Source of the DNA: Uruburuella suis | GTDB taxonomy: Bacteria > Pseudomonadota > Gammaproteobacteria > Burkholderiales > Neisseriaceae | Assembly: GCF_004341385.1 (NCBI RefSeq) | Contig: NZ_SLXE01000010.1 | Span: 1 to 64,000 of the forward strand | Reading direction: 5' to 3' | Length of the DNA: 64,000 bases | Shown: piece by piece, positions 42,394-51,199 of the stretch | How positions within the stretch are numbered: the stretch's first letter is position 1 | Layout: each line of letters starts with the position of its first letter | Notes under the pieces: model-generated | What the model saw: only the letters and a program-made list of their open reading frames with translations | Databases searched by the model: none | What the model was told of the DNA's origin: nothing | Translations under genes and position numbers: made by a program

Positions 42394-43515
42394 TTAACGC
42401 AATTCGGTGTGCAGGCGCGAGAGCCAAGTGGAGGCATCGCTGCCGCGGTAGGCGCTGCCGTCTTTATTGAGCAGGCTTAAGCGCGTGCCGCCGTTTACCG
42501 GCTCGGCATACACAATCATCTCGGGATACACGGTGGGCTCAACGGTTTTTTTGCCCATCATGCGGCTGAAAAAGCCCGGTTTTTTCGTGGCCACGGCTTG
42601 GCCTTCTTGCGGCGCGGGCTGCACCAAATAAGCGTGACGCTCGGCATTTTGGCCGATCACGGTTAAGCCTACGCGGTCGAGCGCCAGCGCGGTGCGGCGC
42701 CAATTGCGCTCGAAATCGCCGCTGAGCAGCAGGGTGTCGCCCTCAAGCTTGGCCAATTCGGCGCTGCCGCTGCGTGCCGGTGCGCTCTTGCCTAATTCGC
42801 TTTCAATCTGCTTGGCATCGGCGCCCAAGTATTGCATCACGCGGCCGAGGAAAGCGGCTTCCAGATTGGGATCGTTGGGGCGCGGCTGCCACATGGTGGT
42901 GTCTTTATTGCGGTCTGCATACACTTCCTGCATGCCGCGATGGCTGATAAAGATATCGGTGGTGCCGTTTTTGCCCGCTTCGATGCGGGTGATGAATTTA
43001 TCGCGCTCGCTGGTGGAATACACGCCGCCGAGGCCTACTTTTTCAAAGATGCTGCGCAGGCCGTCTTGCGGGATTTTGGCGCGGTTTTCCGCCCAGTCGG
43101 TTTCCATTTGGCCGATGGCCGGCTCTTCAGAGCGAATGTCGAAACCGTTTTCCTGCCAGAATACTTTCAACAACGGCCAGATTTCGGCCGGGGTTTTGCC
43201 GTCGACCACAAGCCAGCGCTGGCTGCCTTCGCGCTCCATGTGCACGCCTTTCACACTTTGCAGCACGGCCTGATTAGCGGCTTGCTGCACGGCGGGGGTG
43301 CGGTTGATGTCGCTGGCGCGCACGGCGCCGGAGCCGGCGGGAATTTGATAGCGGTCGCCTTGATTGGGGTTGGTTAAATCGGGCGGCACTTCCAAATTGA
43401 CAATTTTGCGGTTTTGCGTTTGATAATCGAGCTTGGGCTGCTCTTTGTTGCCGGAGCAGGCGGCCAAGCCGATCAGGGCGATGGCGGCGATGGCCGGTTT
43501 CATCTGTGCTTTCAT
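42394..43515 (-). CDS. bamC: Outer membrane assembly lipoprotein BamC
   Basis: The 373-residue lipoprotein has a signal peptide with lipobox LAAC (Cys20) and matches BamC/NlpB, an accessory part of the Bam complex that folds outer membrane beta-barrels. After the lipidated Cys comes the unstructured segment with EVPPDLTNP, which in E. coli contacts BamD, then two helix-grip domains (about residues 95-210 and 255-370). It lies directly downstream of dapA on the same strand with a 14-base gap, an order also known from E. coli. Confidence 0.93.
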   Translation of the reverse strand: MKAQMKPAIAAIALIGLAACSGNKEQPKLDYQTQNRKIVNLEVPPDLTNPNQGDRYQIPAGSGAVRASDINRTPAVQQAANQAVLQSVKGVHMEREGSQRWLVVDGKTPAEIWPLLKVFWQENGFDIRSEEPAIGQMETDWAENRAKIPQDGLRSIFEKVGLGGVYSTSERDKFITRIEAGKNGTTDIFISHRGMQEVYADRNKDTTMWQPRPNDPNLEAAFLGRVMQYLGADAKQIESELGKSAPARSGSAELAKLEGDTLLLSGDFERNWRRTALALDRVGLTVIGQNAERHAYLVQPAPQEGQAVATKKPGFFSRMMGKKTVEPTVYPEMIVYAEPVNGGTRLSLLNKDGSAYRGSDASTWLSRLHTELR

Positions 43516-43529
43516 GGGGTTTCCTGTGG

Positions 43530-44405
43530 TTAAATCAATTTGGCTGCGGCCAGGGCACTGCGTACTTTGGCTTGGCCCTCGGCGGAAAGTTCAATAATCG
43601 GCAGGCGCACATGGGCTTCGCATTTGCCCAGTGCGGCTGCGGCCCATTTGGGGGCGGCGGGGCTGGGCTCGCAAAACATCACGTCGTAAAGCGGCACCAG
43701 CTGCGCATTGAGGGCGCGCGCTTCTTCGAGGCGGCCGGCGAGCGCCGCGCGGCACATGTCGGCAAAAAGCTTGGGCGCGGCATTGGCGGCTACGGTGATT
43801 ACGCCGTGGCCGCCGCAAAACATAAAGGCCATGCCGGTGGGATCGTCGCCGGAATACACGGCGAAGCCTTCGGGCGCGCGGTTGATGAGGTCGATTTCGC
43901 GGCCGATGTCGCCGCTGGCTTCTTTCACGCCGATGATGTTGGGGATTTCGGCCAGGCGCAAGATGGTGTCGTTGTTGACGTTGACCACGGTGCGGCCGGG
44001 CACGTTATACACAATCATCGGAATGGTGGTGGCTTCGGCGATGGCTTTGAAATGGCGGTAGATGCCTTCTTGCGAAGGCTTATTGTAGTAGGGCACCACG
44101 GATAAGGTGTAATCCGCGCCCAAGCGCTCGGCGGCTTGGGAGAGTGTGATGGCTTCGGCGGTGTTGTTGGCACCGGTGCCGGCAATCACGGGCACGCGCT
44201 TGTTGACGTGTTTTACCGTGGCTTCGATCACGGCCAAATGCTCGTCCACCGCCAAAGTGGCGCTCTCGCCGGTGGTGCCCACGGCTACGATGCCGTCGGT
44301 GCCGCTTTCGATGTGCCAATCGATGAGGGATTTGAGTTGCTCGAAATGAACGCTGCCGTCGGAATGCATCGGGGTAATCAGGGCGACCAAGCTGCCTTTT
44401 AACAT
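43530..44405 (-). CDS. dapA: 4-hydroxy-tetrahydrodipicolinate synthase DapA
   Basis: The ATG at 44405 (MLKGSLVALITPMHSDG) gives 291 residues. It condenses pyruvate with aspartate semialdehyde for lysine and diaminopimelate synthesis. Seen: GTTGES phosphate-type loop, Tyr133 in IVYNVPGRT and Schiff-base Lys161 in GVKEASG. The reading frame stays open far upstream, but that part has no family match. It precedes bamC in a two-gene unit and diverges from the permease gene. Confidence 0.96.
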   Translation of the reverse strand: MLKGSLVALITPMHSDGSVHFEQLKSLIDWHIESGTDGIVAVGTTGESATLAVDEHLAVIEATVKHVNKRVPVIAGTGANNTAEAITLSQAAERLGADYTLSVVPYYNKPSQEGIYRHFKAIAEATTIPMIVYNVPGRTVVNVNNDTILRLAEIPNIIGVKEASGDIGREIDLINRAPEGFAVYSGDDPTGMAFMFCGGHGVITVAANAAPKLFADMCRAALAGRLEEARALNAQLVPLYDVMFCEPSPAAPKWAAAALGKCEAHVRLPIIELSAEGQAKVRSALAAAKLI

Positions 44406-44651
44406 GCTTAAACCTTTATTTCTCGAAACGTTTGCTGAATATTTTTGCGATTGTAGCTTACTTTGCAGCATGTGTGAAACATTGCTTTCAGACGGCCTGC
44501 AAAGGTTTGCAAAGGTTTTGGAGCCGGTTTGCGAGGAAAGTGTGGCGGGTTTTCGGCGCAAGGGTTTAAAGGCCGTCTGAAAATTGAGTTGGCGGCTGAG
44601 ATTGTATACAATAATGCGCTTACATTTCTTAGCATATTTTAAAGGACTATC

Positions 44652-46040
44652 ATGGCCGCTCCCGCGCAAAAGCCTGCCGATTCCCCCGATTTGGTGTATC
44701 GGCTGGAAGACAAACCGCCGTTTATGAATGCGCTTTTGAGCGCGATCACGCATTTGCTGGCGATTTTTGTGCCGATGATTACGCCGGCGCTGATTGTGGG
44801 CGGCGCGCTGCAATTGCCGGTGGAAATGACGGCTTATTTGGTGTCGATGGCGATGGTGGCCTCGGGCATCGGCACTTATTTGCAGGTGCACCGTTTCGGC
44901 CCTGTCGGCTCGGGCATGTTGTCGATTCAATCGGTGAATTTTTCATTCGTTACCGTGATGATTGCGCTGGGACTGGGCATGAAAGAGGGCGGCATGGATG
45001 AAAATGCGATGATTTCCACCTTGCTCGGCGTGTCGTTTGTGGGCGCTTTTTTGGTGTGTTTCTCGGCTTGGCTTTTGCCTTATCTGAAAAAAGTGATCAC
45101 GCCCACGGTGAGCGGTGTGGTGGTGATGATGATCGGTTTGAGTCTGGTGCATGTGGGCATCACCGATTTCGGCGGCGGCTTCGGTGCAAAGGCGGACGGC
45201 ACCTTCGGCTCGGTGGAAAACTTGGGCTTGGCCTCGCTGGTGTTGGTGATTGTGCTGCTCTTCAACTGCATGAAAAACCCGCTTCTGCGCATGAGCGGCA
45301 TCGCCATCGGCTTATTGGCGGGCTATATTGTGGCTTTGTTTATGGGCAAGGTGGATTTCTCGCCGTTGCAGAATCTGCCGCTGATTACCGTGCCGGTGCC
45401 GTTTAAATACGGCTTTGCGTTTGACTGGCATGCGTTTATCGTGGCCGGCACCATTTATTTGCTGAGCGTGTTTGAAGCGGTGGGCGATCTCACCGCCACG
45501 GCGATGGTGTCGGATCAGCCGATCGAGGGTGAGGAATACACCAAACGTTTGCGCGGCGGCGTGATGGCCGATGGCTTGGTGTCGGTGATTGCCACCGCGC
45601 TGGGCTCGCTGCCTTTGACCACGTTTGCGCAAAACAACGGCGTGATTCAGATGACGGGCGTGGCTTCGCGCCATGTGGGCAAATATATTGCCGCGATTTT
45701 GGTGCTGCTCGGCCTTTTTCCCGTGGTGGGGCGCGCGTTTACCACCATTCCCAGCCCGGTGCTCGGCGGCGCGATGGTGTTGATGTTCGGCCTGATTGCG
45801 ATTGCCGGCGTGCGCATTTTGGTGAGCAACGGTATCCGCCGCCGCGAGGCGGTGATTGCCGCCACTTCGGTGGGGCTGGGCTTGGGCGTGGCGTTTGAGC
45901 CGGAAGTGTTTAAAAACCTACCGGTGCTGTTTCAAAATTCGATTTCCGCCGGCGGCATTGTGGCGGTGGTGCTCAACCTGATTCTGCCGCAAGACGCGAA
46001 TGAAAAAGTGGTGTATTTGAGCGATGAATTAGAGCATTGA
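44652..46040 (+). CDS. NCS2-family nucleobase permease (xanthine/uric acid type)
   Basis: The 462-residue inner-membrane protein has 12 to 14 helices and belongs to the nucleobase:cation symporter 2 family. Seen: the QSVNFSFVTVMIALG stretch in helix 3, FEAVGDLTATAMVSDQPI and the family signature GLIAIAGVRILVSNG. The N-terminal LVYRLEDKPPFMNALLSAITHLLAIFVPMITPALI is typical of xanthine or urate transporters (XanQ, UacT), but uracil cannot be ruled out by eye. The start has AAAGGA upstream, and TTGAGT (44584) with TATACA (44605) is a weak promoter candidate. Confidence 0.88.
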   Translation: MAAPAQKPADSPDLVYRLEDKPPFMNALLSAITHLLAIFVPMITPALIVGGALQLPVEMTAYLVSMAMVASGIGTYLQVHRFGPVGSGMLSIQSVNFSFVTVMIALGLGMKEGGMDENAMISTLLGVSFVGAFLVCFSAWLLPYLKKVITPTVSGVVVMMIGLSLVHVGITDFGGGFGAKADGTFGSVENLGLASLVLVIVLLFNCMKNPLLRMSGIAIGLLAGYIVALFMGKVDFSPLQNLPLITVPVPFKYGFAFDWHAFIVAGTIYLLSVFEAVGDLTATAMVSDQPIEGEEYTKRLRGGVMADGLVSVIATALGSLPLTTFAQNNGVIQMTGVASRHVGKYIAAILVLLGLFPVVGRAFTTIPSPVLGGAMVLMFGLIAIAGVRILVSNGIRRREAVIAATSVGLGLGVAFEPEVFKNLPVLFQNSISAGGIVAVVLNLILPQDANEKVVYLSDELEH

Positions 46041-46054
46041 TGGTGCGGGCAAGC

Positions 46055-46083
46055 AGGCCGTCTGAAAACTTTTCAGACGGCCT
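46055..46083 (+). terminator. DUS terminator after the nucleobase permease gene
   Basis: Opposed DUS copies (46055-46068 with 46071-46083) followed by TTTATTTTTT. Confidence 0.85.
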
Positions 46084-46153
46084 TTATTTTTTAGCAACTG
46101 TTTATGTGCTCGAAGCGGCGAAAAAAGATCGTAAACAGGTTTTTGGCGCTTCT

Positions 46154-47032
46154 TTACAGTTGCTGCCCATACCACGGTGAAAGTTGTTTTTGCAGATTGC
46201 GCAATAATAGTTCTAGTGCCACCGCCACCACGGCAATCACGATAATGCCGAGAATGACCGTATCGGTGATTAGAAACTGGGCGGCCGATTGCACCATAAA
46301 GCCGATGCCCCGGTCGGCAGCCACCAGCTCGGCGGCCACCAATGTCGACCAGCCCACGCCCAAACCGATGCGGATGCCGGTGATGATGTGCGGTAATGCG
46401 GTGGGCAGAATCACGTGCCTGAACACCTGCATGCGGCTTGCGCCCAAAGCCAATGCGGCACGCTCGCGGTTGAGCTGGTGGCTGCTGACGCCGTGGGCGC
46501 TGCTGATAATCACCGGCGCCAGCACCGAAAAGAAAATCAGCAATATTTTAGTGGTTTCGCCGATGCCGAACCAAATCACCAGCAAAGGCAGGTAGGCCAA
46601 CGGCGGAATCGGCCGCAGTAATTCAATCAGCGGATCGACGACGGCGCGCACCCATTTATTCATGCCCATCCACAAGCCCAACGGAATGCCGATCATAATG
46701 GCGGCTAATAGTGCCGGTAATACGCGGCCGATACTGGCGGCCAGATGCTGCCATAAGGTGGCTTTCATAAAACCTTGTTGACTGACTTCGATAAATTTCT
46801 GCCACACGGCTTGCGGAGCGGGCAAAAACAGGGTAGGCACGATATGGAGTGCCGTGATGGCATACCAAAGCAACAGCAAACCCAACACGCTGGCGGTGCT
46901 GAGCGCCAATGTGCTGCGCCGTTGCAATTTGGTTATCAATTTGGCAGGCAGCGTTGCCGTCTGAAGTGGCGCGTGCGGGATAAAGGCGGACGTGTTGCCA
47001 TCTGAATAAGTGGTGGGTTTGTCGGTATTCAT
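46154..47032 (-). CDS. tauC: Taurine ABC transporter permease TauC
   Basis: The 292-residue protein has about six membrane helices and the EAA-type loop (AALALGASRMQVFRHVILPTALPHIITGIRIGLG) of nitrate/sulfonate/taurine permeases. It is the last gene of a tauD-tauA-tauB-tauC run and overlaps tauB by one base. Taurine is preferred over alkanesulfonate (SsuC) because of the adjacent taurine dioxygenase. A long polar N-terminus of about 35 residues precedes the first helix. Confidence 0.92.
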   Translation of the reverse strand: MNTDKPTTYSDGNTSAFIPHAPLQTATLPAKLITKLQRRSTLALSTASVLGLLLLWYAITALHIVPTLFLPAPQAVWQKFIEVSQQGFMKATLWQHLAASIGRVLPALLAAIMIGIPLGLWMGMNKWVRAVVDPLIELLRPIPPLAYLPLLVIWFGIGETTKILLIFFSVLAPVIISSAHGVSSHQLNRERAALALGASRMQVFRHVILPTALPHIITGIRIGLGVGWSTLVAAELVAADRGIGFMVQSAAQFLITDTVILGIIVIAVVAVALELLLRNLQKQLSPWYGQQL

Positions 47033-47823
47033 TATGCGGCCTCATCTGCGGTTGGTTTTTTCTGGTTGCGCAAGTTTTCAAACAACTGTTCGCGCAGGCG
47101 GATGAATTCAGGGTCGGATTTAATCGCGCGCACCGGCTCGCCGTTGCGGTAGCGGACGGCAAAACCCGGTTGCAGTGTTTGTACGATTCTGCCCGGGCGA
47201 GCGGCCATCAATATCAGGCGCTCGCTGAGCAACAGGGCTTCTTCGATATCATGGGTTATCAGAAAAAAGGCTTTGTTTTGCTGCGCCCACAAATCCAGCA
47301 CCAATTGCTGCATGTTTTCACGCGTAAAGGCATCCAGCGCGGCAAAAGGCTCGTCGAGCAGAATAAACGGCGCACGGCTGATTAAGGCGCGTGCAATGCC
47401 CACCCGTTGCTTCATGCCGCCTGAAAGTGCCCAAATATTGGCTTCGGCCACGTGGTCGAGGCCGATGGTTTGCAGAATATCCGCCACGGCTTCCCAAGCT
47501 TTCGGCTCGTTGACGCCTTGCAGCTTCAGCGCGAAACCAACGTTTTCAGCCACATTCAGCCACGGCATCAAGGCATGGTCTTGAAACACCACCGCGCGGC
47601 GGGCATCGGGGTGGACAGCGGCTTTGCCGTTGACTTTAATGCTGCCGGAATCAGGTTGTTGGAATCCGGCCAAGATATTCAGCAATGTGGTTTTACCGCA
47701 GCCTGATTCGCCCAGAATGACGGTGAGTGAGCCTTCATTTAGGTTGAGGTTGATGTTTTGCAATACGGTGTGCGGCTGGCCGGGGAAAGTCAGGCTGATG
47801 TGTTCGGCGCTTAAAGTATGCAT
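47032..47823 (-). CDS. tauB: Taurine ABC transporter ATPase TauB
   Basis: The 263-residue cytosolic ATPase shows Walker A GESGCGKTTLLN, signature LSGGMKQRVGIARAL, Walker B FILLDEPFAALD and switch His in ITHDIEEAL. It energises taurine import with TauA and TauC. It lies 10 bases after tauA and overlaps tauC by one base. Confidence 0.94.
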   Translation of the reverse strand: MHTLSAEHISLTFPGQPHTVLQNINLNLNEGSLTVILGESGCGKTTLLNILAGFQQPDSGSIKVNGKAAVHPDARRAVVFQDHALMPWLNVAENVGFALKLQGVNEPKAWEAVADILQTIGLDHVAEANIWALSGGMKQRVGIARALISRAPFILLDEPFAALDAFTRENMQQLVLDLWAQQNKAFFLITHDIEEALLLSERLILMAARPGRIVQTLQPGFAVRYRNGEPVRAIKSDPEFIRLREQLFENLRNQKKPTADEAA

Positions 47824-47833
47824 GGCGGATTCC

Positions 47834-48850
47834 TCAGGGTTGTAAAAAACGCACGTTGATGTGGTCGTGATAATCCGGCTTCACCTGATCTACTTTGCCT
47901 TGTGATTTCAAAAAATTGGCAGTATCGGCAATATTTTGGGCAAACTCGCCTTGCAACACTTCACGCTGCTGGAATTCGTTCAGATAAGTGTTGCCGGTGA
48001 GCAGCAGTGGGATATCGTTTGTGTTTGAGCCAGTGAGTGCGGCAATTTTCCGGGCGTGTTCGGCATTGTCGGCGAAGGCTTTGGGATTTTGATGGTAATC
48101 GCTAATCGATTTCAGCGTGGTTTGCACGAATGATTTCAGAAAATCAGGATTATTTTCAGCAAAATCGCGACGCACCACCCACAAATCATAAGTGGCCGCG
48201 CCTTGCTCGGCGAGCTTGCCCGAATCGGTGAGCACGGTGCCGTCGGCTTTTACTTTACCCAATACCGGCTCCCATACATAAGTGGCGTCAATGTCGCCAC
48301 GCGCCCAGGCTGCTGCAATTTCAGGCGGCCTCAGGTTGATGATTTTGGTTTGGTCTTCACTGATGCCCCAATTTTTCAATGCGCAGAGCAGGCTGTAATG
48401 GGTGGTGGACACAAACGGCACGGCGATGGTTTTGCCGATTAAATCGCGCGGCTCTTTGATGCCTGAGCGGTTGCTGACCACCAGTGCTTCAGAGTCGCCC
48501 AAACGCGAGGTGATTAAAAATGTGTCGATGGGTAAATTACGGCTGGCGGCAGCGGCAAACGGGCTGGAGCCGATATTGCCGATAACCACGTTGCCCGAAG
48601 CCAGTGCATTGACCACATCGGAGCCTGAATCGAATTTTTTCCATTCAATGGCGCGATTGCTGTTGCGCTCATAATCGCCATCGGCTTGGGCAAGTTTGCC
48701 GGGGTCGACACCGGTTTGGTAGGCGATGACCACGGGTTGGCCGGCCGTGTCTGCCGGTGTAGCCTGATACCAAACAAAGCCGCCGATGGCCAGCACAGTC
48801 AGTGCGGTAATCCATAAAGGTGTGTGTTTACGTTTGTTTTTAAGGTTCAT
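47834..48850 (-). CDS. tauA: Taurine-binding periplasmic protein TauA
   Basis: The 338-residue protein has an N-terminal export signal (basic residues then LWITALTVLAIGGFVWY, about residues 12-28) and a periplasmic binding fold of the nitrate/sulfonate/taurine type. Seen: VVIAYQTGVDPGKLAQADG and the binding-cleft segments NIGSSPFAAAASR and VPFVSTTHYSLL. The order tauD-tauA-tauB-tauC differs from E. coli tauABCD, where tauD is last. Confidence 0.93.
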   Translation of the reverse strand: MNLKNKRKHTPLWITALTVLAIGGFVWYQATPADTAGQPVVIAYQTGVDPGKLAQADGDYERNSNRAIEWKKFDSGSDVVNALASGNVVIGNIGSSPFAAAASRNLPIDTFLITSRLGDSEALVVSNRSGIKEPRDLIGKTIAVPFVSTTHYSLLCALKNWGISEDQTKIINLRPPEIAAAWARGDIDATYVWEPVLGKVKADGTVLTDSGKLAEQGAATYDLWVVRRDFAENNPDFLKSFVQTTLKSISDYHQNPKAFADNAEHARKIAALTGSNTNDIPLLLTGNTYLNEFQQREVLQGEFAQNIADTANFLKSQGKVDQVKPDYHDHINVRFLQP

Positions 48851-48888
48851 GATGTTTTCCTCACGGATTGATGATGCGTGTTGATGTG

Positions 48889-49752
48889 TTATGCGGCTTG
48901 GGTTTGTGGCGGGCGGTAAAACGGGCGGTCGCCGTTGATGGTGACGCGGTGCATAATCCGATGGGCATTGCCGTAATCAAACAGTGCTTTGTGTTGAGTG
49001 CTGCGGTTGTCCCAAATCGCCACATCGCCTTCCTGCCATTGCCAGCGCAGGGAAAATTCGGGTTGCGTGGCATGTCGACACAAAGCGGCTAACAAACGGT
49101 CACTTTCTTGCTCGCTCAATTCATTGATTCGGGTGGTAAAGCCTTCGCTGACAAACAATATCGGCTGCCCGGTAAGCGGGTGAGTGCGCACCACCGGATG
49201 GCTGATAGGCGGATTGGCGGCAAAAATATACTCCAGCTTTTGCCGTTCGGCCTCATCACGGGCAAAGCGTTCGGGTGGAAAAGATCGGCGGATATCGTGC
49301 AGAGCAGTGAGCGTGGTTAGTTGTTGCTGCAAATCGGTGTCGAGCGCGGCAAACGCCGCGGTGCCGCTGGCCCATAAAGTGTCGCCGCCCGCAGGTGGAA
49401 TTTTCACAGCCCGCAGCACGCAACCCAGCGGTGGTGTTTCGCGGAAAGTGACATCGGTGTGCCAAAGCTCGTTATCGCGCAAATCCTGTTGCAGGCTGTC
49501 GAGCACCATCACTTCGGGCGCATCCGCCGCGGCAGGATAAATCGGGTGGATATGCAGTGAGCCGAAGCCGTGCGCCAGCGTCACTTGGGCTTGTGGCGTC
49601 AATTGCTGCCTGCGGAAGAAAATCACCTGGTAGTCAAGTAATGCCTGCTGAATCAGAGCAGTGGTTTCAGAATCAGTGCGGTTCAAGTCAATATTATGAA
49701 TCACTGCGCCGATAGTGGCTTGAATCGGCGTAAGGTTTAAAGTGGCAGCCAT
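48889..49752 (-). CDS. tauD: Taurine dioxygenase TauD
   Basis: The 287-residue cytosolic enzyme is a Fe(II)/2-oxoglutarate dioxygenase that releases sulfite from taurine. The iron-binding HxD is seen in LWHTDVTFRETPP, the distal His in RIMHRVTINGDRP, and NRSTQHKALFDYG precedes it. It is the first gene of the leftward tau operon. An inverted repeat at 49842-49867 in its upstream region is a candidate operator. Confidence 0.95.
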   Translation of the reverse strand: MAATLNLTPIQATIGAVIHNIDLNRTDSETTALIQQALLDYQVIFFRRQQLTPQAQVTLAHGFGSLHIHPIYPAAADAPEVMVLDSLQQDLRDNELWHTDVTFRETPPLGCVLRAVKIPPAGGDTLWASGTAAFAALDTDLQQQLTTLTALHDIRRSFPPERFARDEAERQKLEYIFAANPPISHPVVRTHPLTGQPILFVSEGFTTRINELSEQESDRLLAALCRHATQPEFSLRWQWQEGDVAIWDNRSTQHKALFDYGNAHRIMHRVTINGDRPFYRPPQTQAA

Positions 49753-49841
49753 AATGCTTTCCTTGTTTTATTGAGTGTTGATGGGAAAACTATAATCAAA
49801 CAGGAGGTGAAATCAAAAGAATGAATTACTGTTAATTTATT

Positions 49842-49867
49842 CAATTCAGTTATATATGATTGAATTG
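49842..49867. promoter_or_regulatory. Inverted repeat upstream of tauD
   Basis: CAATTCA (49842-49848) and TGAATTG (49861-49867) form an interrupted palindrome with an AT-rich 12-base centre, 90 bases before the tauD start. The spacing suits a dimeric regulator such as a LysR-type protein; inference only. Confidence 0.35.
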
Positions 49868-50015
49868 AGGCCCAGATAAAAACAACAAGGCCGTCTGAAA
49901 GTTTTTCAGATGGCCAAGGTGTCAAGCCGAACCGATGAAATCCACCTATGCAAGCGGATTGGTTTGCGAAGGCAAAAAAGCGTTAGAATAAGCGCTTTCT
50001 TTTCAGACGGCCTTT

Positions 50016-50522
50016 ATGATGAACGACGCCCCCGCATCCCCCCCGAAAAACTACATCACCCCCACAGGCTGGCAGGCGCTGAAAGACGAGCTTTACCAAT
50101 TGGTGCACAAAGAGCGCCCCGAAATCGTGCAAGTGGTGAATTGGGCCGCAAGCAATGGCGACCGCAGTGAAAACGGCGATTATCTTTACGGCAAGCGGCG
50201 CATGCGCGAAATCGACCGGCGCATCCGCTTTTTAACCAAGCGGCTGGAAGCGGCGGTGGTGGTGGATCCGGAAACGCGCGAGCCCACAGATCAGGTGTTT
50301 TTCAGCGCCACGGTGGCATTGCTGCGCGGCGACGGCAGCGAGCAGACGGTGAAAATCGTAGGTGTGGACGAAATCGACACCGCGGCCAACAAAATTTCGT
50401 GGGTGTCGCCGCTGGCGCGTTGCCTGATTAAAGCGCGCGAGGGCGACGAAGTGGTGTTGCACGGGCCCGAAGGGCGCGAAACGATAGAGATTTTGTCGGT
50501 GCAATATTTGAAAATCGAATAA
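50016..50522 (+). CDS. greB: Transcription elongation factor GreB
   Basis: The 168-residue protein has the N-terminal coiled coil of Gre factors with the acidic tip region (SNGDRSENGDYLYGKRRMREIDRRI) and a C-terminal FKBP-like domain. It stimulates transcript cleavage by backtracked RNA polymerase. The basic patch after the acidic tip and the length favour GreB over GreA. The start is 2 codons downstream of a DUS and alternatives (ATG at 50019) are close by. Confidence 0.94.
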   Translation: MMNDAPASPPKNYITPTGWQALKDELYQLVHKERPEIVQVVNWAASNGDRSENGDYLYGKRRMREIDRRIRFLTKRLEAAVVVDPETREPTDQVFFSATVALLRGDGSEQTVKIVGVDEIDTAANKISWVSPLARCLIKAREGDEVVLHGPEGRETIEILSVQYLKIE

Positions 50523-50527
50523 AAAGA

Positions 50528-50557
50528 GAGGCCGTCTGAAAAGTTTCAGACGGCCTC
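50528..50557. terminator. DUS terminator between greB and rpmJ2
   Basis: A 14-bp stem of opposed DUS copies (50528-50541 with 50544-50557), between the convergent greB and rpmJ2. Confidence 0.85.
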
Positions 50558-50587
50558 GTTGATGAGTTTGACATCATAATAAAAGCA

Positions 50588-50713
50588 TCAGCGTTGGCGG
50601 GCTTTAAAGCGCGGATTGCTTTTGCAAATCACATAAACCTTGCCCTTGCGGCGCACCATTTGGCAATCGCGGTGGCGCGCCTTTGCGCTTTTCAGTGAAG
50701 ACAACACCTGCAT
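50588..50713 (-). CDS. rpmJ: Ribosomal protein L36, zinc-free (type B) form
   Basis: The 41-residue basic protein matches the C-minus L36 (YkgO-like): SLKSAKARHRDCQMVRRKGK then VYVICKSNPRFKARQR. Only two cysteines remain (17 and 30), so the zinc ribbon of ordinary L36 is incomplete. Its start overlaps the rpmE2 stop by one base (TAATG). Such paralogues replace zinc-containing forms when zinc is scarce and are normally repressed by Zur. Confidence 0.95.
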   Translation of the reverse strand: MQVLSSLKSAKARHRDCQMVRRKGKVYVICKSNPRFKARQR

Positions 50714-50988
50714 TATTTTTCCTTTCTGAATGAGCCGAGCATGGCTTGATAGCGCTGGTTGAATTTGCTGGCGCGCCCTTCGGTGTTGTGTTCGCGCTGC
50801 TTGCCGGTGTAGACCGGATGCGAGGCGGAAGAGGTGTCGAGCATAAACACGGGATATTCGCGGCCATCGTGCCACAGCATGGTTTTGCCGTGGGTGTCGG
50901 TGCAGGAGCGGATCAGCCAGCCTTCGTTGGCGCTGCTGTCGAAAAACAAAACGGTGCGATAGGTTTCGGGATGGGTATTCGGTTTCAT
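50713..50988 (-). CDS. rpmE2: Ribosomal protein L31 type B (zinc-free)
   Basis: The 91-residue protein is the type B L31 without the CxxC zinc motif of type A; it has HPETYRTVLFFDSS, IRSCTDTHG and SHPVYTGKQR. It leads the rpmE2-rpmJ pair. The ribosome-binding site AAAGGAAG is intact, but the sequence only 25 bases upstream of the ATG is the left end of an ISL3-family transposon. The probable native promoter and Zur operator are now at 59259-59301, more than 8 kb away. Confidence 0.95.
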   Translation of the reverse strand: MKPNTHPETYRTVLFFDSSANEGWLIRSCTDTHGKTMLWHDGREYPVFMLDTSSASHPVYTGKQREHNTEGRASKFNQRYQAMLGSFRKEK

Positions 50989-51005
50989 TGCCGGCTTCCT
51001 TTTAC

Positions 51006-51013
51006 TTTTAAAG
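51006..51013. repeat. Target-site duplication, left copy (TTTTAAAG)
   Basis: Exactly repeated at 59245-59252, directly outside both ends of the ISL3-family element. Eight bases is the duplication length known for ISL3 elements. Confidence 0.9.
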
Positions 51014-51040
51014 GGCTATTTGCATTTTAAGGTGGGATTT
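51014..51040 (+). repeat. Left inverted terminus of the ISL3 element
   Basis: GGCTATTTGCATTTTAAGG continues to about 27 bases; 13 leading bases are identical to the inverted right terminus and the rest match at most positions. Confidence 0.9.
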
Positions 51041-51196
51041 TTATAAATCTCACCTTATTCTTTTAACTCAACAAATTCTAAATTTGCAATCTAAGGTTGA
51101 AACTATTTAAATCGTTCAATTTTAAAATTTGCATTTCAAGGTTGAAAAATCTGCATTAATTGCATAATATTTAACTATTGCAAAATAAGGTTGAAA
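51019..51196 (+). repeat. Four iterated sites TTTGCA(N6)AAGGTTGAAA at the left end
   Basis: Copies lie at 51019-51037, 51083-51102, 51128-51147 and 51177-51196, in the same orientation. The first is part of the inverted terminus. The last contains the AAGG ribosome-binding site of hsdM. The right terminus carries the matching inverted site. Iterated subterminal sites are usual binding sites for transposases; they could also regulate hsdM. Confidence 0.75.
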
Positions 51197-51199
51197 AAA

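Noticed and set aside
43530..44930. Extended 466-codon form of dapA
   Set aside because: The first 175 codons cross the dapA leader and the divergent permease start and have no homology; DapA proper begins at 44405.
51083..51196. CRISPR array suggested by iterated AT-rich repeats before hsdM
   Set aside because: Only four imperfect 20-base copies with irregular spacing, no unique spacers of constant length and no cas genes; they match the transposon terminus instead.
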